From an uncultured Odoribacter sp. (GTDB lineage: Bacteria > Bacteroidota > Bacteroidia > Bacteroidales > Marinifilaceae): a stretch of 6,182 nt of DNA. Within the stretch, counting starts at the first letter, position 1. Every line of letters begins with the position of its first letter. The stretch covers positions 1 to 6,182 of the forward strand of contig URJC01000155.1 in NCBI GenBank assembly GCA_900548135.1. Direction: 5' to 3'. The translations under genes were made by a program, and so were the position numbers. A model generated the notes under the pieces. That model saw only the letters and a program-made list of their open reading frames with translations. It was not told the origin of the DNA and did no database searches. Of the stretch, positions 4,978-6,182 are shown one piece after another.

Positions 4978-5679
4978 TTAAATAAACTTCTCCCTGTTCT
5001 GGGTTTTGTATAATCCAACTAACAAAAAGATAAAACTGGCGGATAAAATGATCAACCGATTATTGAATACTGTATTGTAAAAAATTTCCGGATTTTTGTC
5101 CAGTGGGACATCAAATGGATTCAAAAATACATTCCATTTGCTGATTCCCAGAATTCCGTTCATTACGAAAAGAATCAGACCGATGACAATGATCAGCACG
5201 GCAGTTCCGTTACCATTCCGAACGAGAGTACTGAGCATAAAACAAAGCATTCCTATAAATAGAGAAGGAACGGTACTTTGTATAGTCAGATCGAGTGGAG
5301 GAACTTCCACCACCAACCAGTCTGTTACCATTGATAGGAGCAGAGTGATGATGAAGCAAATGACGTAGGCGATAACAAGACGGTACAGCCAGATTTTGTA
5401 GCGGTAGTTGGGAATACCAAAGATAATTTCAATGATCTTGGCATCCTGATCGTTTTGTATGCCAAAACAGGTCGGATAGAAAATAAGCAGAATAGAGGGT
5501 ACAAGTAACATATTGTAACCGGTGGCCATTGTAATCTCATCGTCCGAAAACAAACTGATACCTACCGTTAGAATATAAAATCCGACAGCACTCAGTACGA
5601 AATACATAAATTTATTTCCAAATATGATTTTGATGTTGTATTTGGTGAGTTTTAGCAGGGGACTGATATAGTGTTTCAT
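4978..5679 (-). CDS. ABC-2-type transporter permease
   Basis: This 233-residue integral membrane protein has about six hydrophobic helices (near 26-44, 55-73, 97-119, 137-153, 158-178 and 208-224), the layout of ABC-2 export permeases. The N-terminal stretch KYNIKIIFGNKFMYFVLS is typical of that group. Between helices 2 and 3 lies a cytoplasmic stretch, QNDQDAKIIEIIFGIPNYRYK, resembling the coupling region (ExxxGxP-like) that contacts the ATPase. It starts 14 bases after the stop of the ATPase gene, so the two form an operon and probably one complex. No Shine-Dalgarno is seen. The substrate is unknown; drug, peptide or lipid export and gliding-type GldA/F-like systems all share this fold. The gene looks complete. 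Confidence 0.88.
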   Translation of the reverse strand: MKHYISPLLKLTKYNIKIIFGNKFMYFVLSAVGFYILTVGISLFSDDEITMATGYNMLLVPSILLIFYPTCFGIQNDQDAKIIEIIFGIPNYRYKIWLYRLVIAYVICFIITLLLSMVTDWLVVEVPPLDLTIQSTVPSLFIGMLCFMLSTLVRNGNGTAVLIIVIGLILFVMNGILGISKWNVFLNPFDVPLDKNPEIFYNTVFNNRLIILSASFIFLLVGLYKTQNREKFI

Positions 5680-5693
5680 AATAAGTCTGATTA

Positions 5694-6182
5694 TTATTGA
5701 GTAATAATTTGTTCATGATTGGCTAGTTTTACACTTCTCAGCAACCACAGATAGGAATCTTCCAGTAATGGAGTGGTATGGACTGCATTAGGTACAGGTT
5801 GTTTTTCTGATAAGCAGCGTACCTTAATATATTCACCATTGCGAATATGATGGACAAGTAGCAGATCAGAAGGTAGCTTGGCAAATTCACGGGCTGGTAT
5901 TTCAAAAGTCCAGGTGACATTTTTAGCAATTTCAACCATTTCACCGGGGGTCCCGTGATATTTAAGAGAGCCTTTGTTGATCACGCCAACTTGGTTACAA
6001 GAACTGGCGATGTCCTCAATGATATGGGTTGAGAATATGACAATTCTATTCCGTGATAACTCGACCAATAAGTTACGGAAACGAATACGTTCCCGGGGAT
6101 CCAGTCCGGCAGTTGGTTCGTCGACAACCAAAATTCGTGGTAAATTGAGTAAAGTCTGGGCAATCCCGATACGTTGTTTCAT
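5694..6182 (-). CDS. ABC transporter ATP-binding protein, C-terminal part (cut by window edge)
   Basis: This is the last 162 codons of an ABC ATPase that would energise the neighbouring permease. The visible part begins at MKQRIGIAQTLL, which normally follows the LSGG signature at once, so the Walker A and signature motifs lie beyond the right edge and the first Met here is internal. Visible motifs, numbered in this fragment, are Walker B ILVVDEPT (17-24), D-loop AGLDP (25-29) and the switch histidine STH (51-53). A C-terminal extension of about 75 residues (TWTFEIPAREFAKL to LLEDSYLWLLR) is common in ATPases paired with ABC-2 permeases. Nothing suggests inactivation. Confidence 0.93.
   Translation of the reverse strand: MKQRIGIAQTLLNLPRILVVDEPTAGLDPRERIRFRNLLVELSRNRIVIFSTHIIEDIASSCNQVGVINKGSLKYHGTPGEMVEIAKNVTWTFEIPAREFAKLPSDLLLVHHIRNGEYIKVRCLSEKQPVPNAVHTTPLLEDSYLWLLRSVKLANHEQIITQ

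Noticed and set aside
5096..5368. Plus-strand open frame opposite the permease
   Set aside because: It is antisense to a six-helix permease with clear hydrophobic periodicity; no domain is recognised.

Overview
The window comes from a Bacteroidetes genome (order Bacteroidales; a Butyricimonas/Odoribacter-like genus would fit but cannot be fixed from this sequence). The signs are a SusC-type TonB-linked receptor with an STN domain, a FecR anti-sigma factor with the Bacteroidetes-type C-terminal domain, an ECF sigma factor beside it, TAnnTTTG-type -7 boxes, few Shine-Dalgarno sequences, and a Bacteroidetes-like DnaG. No tRNA, rRNA, CRISPR array, transposase or recombinase gene is visible.

Layout. 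Positions 1-691 (minus) hold the N-terminal 230 codons of a SusC-like receptor, which runs off the left edge. Positions 692-1062 contain no protein gene but are dense in signals: two perfect hairpins, one of them a plus-strand intrinsic terminator with a UUCG loop, and a 223-bp segment (842-1064) bounded by perfect 26-bp inverted repeats. Then come, on the minus strand, fecR (1063-2247) and an ECF sigma gene (2330-2872). A 135-bp divergent spacer separates these from dnaG on the plus strand (3008-4942). A perfect bidirectional terminator (4941-4975) separates dnaG from a converging two-gene ABC-2 transporter operon: permease (4978-5679) and the C-terminal part of its ATPase (5694-6182, running off the right edge).

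How the parts work together. Sigma, FecR and an STN-bearing SusC form the standard Bacteroidetes trans-envelope signalling unit: ligand in the outer-membrane receptor signals through STN to FecR, which releases the sigma factor to transcribe the receptor operon. Two further control layers seem to sit between fecR and susC. The first is a likely invertible DNA segment whose repeats carry AAACGTTCGT, the core I recall for invertible capsule promoters of Bacteroides fragilis (Mpi-type serine invertase). The second is a likely plus-strand antisense RNA (about 632-778) with its own -7 box, three hairpins and a terminator, covering the susC start codon and leader, comparable to DonS-type antisense RNAs of Bacteroides polysaccharide utilisation loci. 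Induction, phase variation and antisense repression would then converge on one receptor operon. Gene identities are secure. The inverted repeat is certain as sequence, but its inversion is inferred. The antisense RNA and promoters are motif-based inferences.
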